Positions 7,396 through 7,661 of a DNA stretch of 7,661 nucleotides are shown here, piece after piece. Below the pieces are notes generated by a model, which was not told the origin of the DNA, searched no databases, and was given only the letters and a program-made list of their open reading frames with translations. A program made the translations under genes and the position numbers. The stretch comes from Saprospiraceae bacterium (GTDB lineage: Bacteria; Bacteroidota; Bacteroidia; Chitinophagales; Saprospiraceae), in NCBI GenBank assembly GCA_020437045.1, contig JAGQWV010000033.1:1-7661 (forward strand). Direction: 5' to 3'. The number at the start of each line of letters is the position of its first letter. Positions within the stretch are counted from its first letter, which is position 1.

Positions 7396-7542
7396 GGTTT
7401 TTGCCACGTTCGTTACGATTATCCAGCTATTTTGTTGATTTTCAGCAAGAAAAATAGTTAGCTAATTGTTAAAAGCAGCCAATGGATTTCTTAAAGCGTT
7501 TTGAAAGAGCTAACTTGAGCTTCGGATCGTAAGTAATCTTGC

Positions 7543-7661
7543 ATGGATTTTGTATTGAAAATCGAACACGAAGAGCATGATTTCATTGCTGCCTGTGTGC
7601 GCCAGGAAAAATGGGCACAAAAGCAGCTATATATGGATCATTACAGTACCATGATGGGTGT
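7543..7661 (+). CDS. N-terminal fragment of an ECF-type RNA polymerase sigma factor
   Basis: An ATG at 7543 opens a frame of 39 codons plus two bases that runs off the right edge. The fragment contains DFIAACVRQEKWAQKQLY followed by MDHYSTMMGV. This matches the start of sigma region 2 in Bacteroidota extracytoplasmic-function sigma-70 factors, which typically read as IAAC, about six residues, AQ-x-x-LY, then a Met-x-GVC-like stretch. Such proteins are usually about 160-200 residues and bind core RNA polymerase through region 2. Only the first part is visible, so regions 2.4 and 4 and any neighbouring anti-sigma gene cannot be assessed. It is divergent from parC. No convincing promoter was found: a TAnnTTTG-like match at 7534-7541 sits too close to the ATG. 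Confidence 0.82.
   Translation, partial: MDFVLKIEHEEHDFIAACVRQEKWAQKQLYMDHYSTMMG

Larger units (their letters stand above)
7338..7406. repeat. 8-base inverted repeat flanking the parC promoter candidate
   Basis: TGGCAAAA at 7338-7345 is the reverse complement of TTTTGCCA at 7399-7406, with 53 bases between the arms. The same area has a 7-base direct repeat, ATCATGG, at 7334-7340 and 7391-7397. The arms bracket the candidate -7 element and the AT-rich inverted repeat. Significance is uncertain. Confidence 0.3.
7348..7514. promoter_or_regulatory. cluster of GCTAA/TTAGC motifs in the divergent parC / sigma-factor intergenic region
   Basis: The pentamer GCTAA or its complement TTAGC occurs at 7348-7352, 7364-7368, 7370-7374, 7458-7462, 7461-7465 and 7509-7513. 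Four of these sites are extended to GCTAAC or GTTAGC. Two places form symmetric sites: TTAGC-C-GCTAA at 7364-7374 and TTAGCTAA at 7458-7465. Such spaced, partly palindromic copies are what an operator region for a dimeric regulator would look like, but no regulator is identified. One copy sits beside the parC -7 candidate and one lies 29 bases before the sigma-factor ATG. Confidence 0.35.

Noticed and set aside
7534..7541. TAATCTTG as a -7 promoter element for the sigma-factor gene.
   Set aside because: It has one mismatch and ends one base before the ATG at 7543, so transcription would begin inside the coding region.
1..7661. A defence system, mobile element, CRISPR array or structured RNA gene.
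   Set aside because: No transposase, integrase, nuclease-type defence motif, regular spaced repeat or tRNA/rRNA-like sequence was seen on either strand.

Overview
The window looks like chromosomal DNA from a member of the Bacteroidota, possibly a Saprospiraceae-like marine or activated-sludge lineage. The family-level guess is inference. Three things point to the phylum: a secreted metalloprotease ending in a type IX secretion system (T9SS) C-terminal sorting domain, a topoisomerase IV-type subunit A of the Bacteroidota form, and the first codons of a Bacteroidota-style ECF sigma factor. Base composition is moderately AT-rich and looks even across the window. No insertion sequence, tRNA, rRNA, CRISPR array or phage gene was seen.

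Layout: (1) Positions 3-935, plus strand, hold the last 310 codons of a large protein whose start lies outside the window. It is not recognised with certainty; the end looks like a series of beta strands closing on Phe-Phe, as in outer-membrane barrel proteins. (2) After a 116-base gap, 1052-4639 (plus) encodes a 1195-residue reprolysin-like zinc metalloprotease with signal peptide, propeptide, catalytic domain, several beta-sandwich modules, a proprotein-convertase P domain, a CSPG/cadherin-like repeat and a T9SS sorting domain. (3) Converging on it with only 8 bases between the stop codons, 4648-7248 (minus) encodes the DNA-cleaving A subunit of topoisomerase IV (parC type). (4) A 294-base divergent promoter region, 7249-7542, carries a candidate Bacteroidota promoter for parC and an unusual cluster of GCTAA/TTAGC motifs. 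(5) From 7543 to the right edge (plus) lie the first 39 codons of an ECF RNA polymerase sigma factor.

The first two genes share a strand and could be co-transcribed. Both products would act at or beyond the outer membrane: one probably sits in it, the other is exported across it by T9SS and anchored or released. parC is an independent housekeeping gene for chromosome decatenation, and the sigma factor is divergent from it. Nothing here amounts to a clearly new multi-gene system. The most interesting points are the modular protease, the alanine at the quinolone-contact position of ParC, and the motif cluster between parC and the sigma gene.
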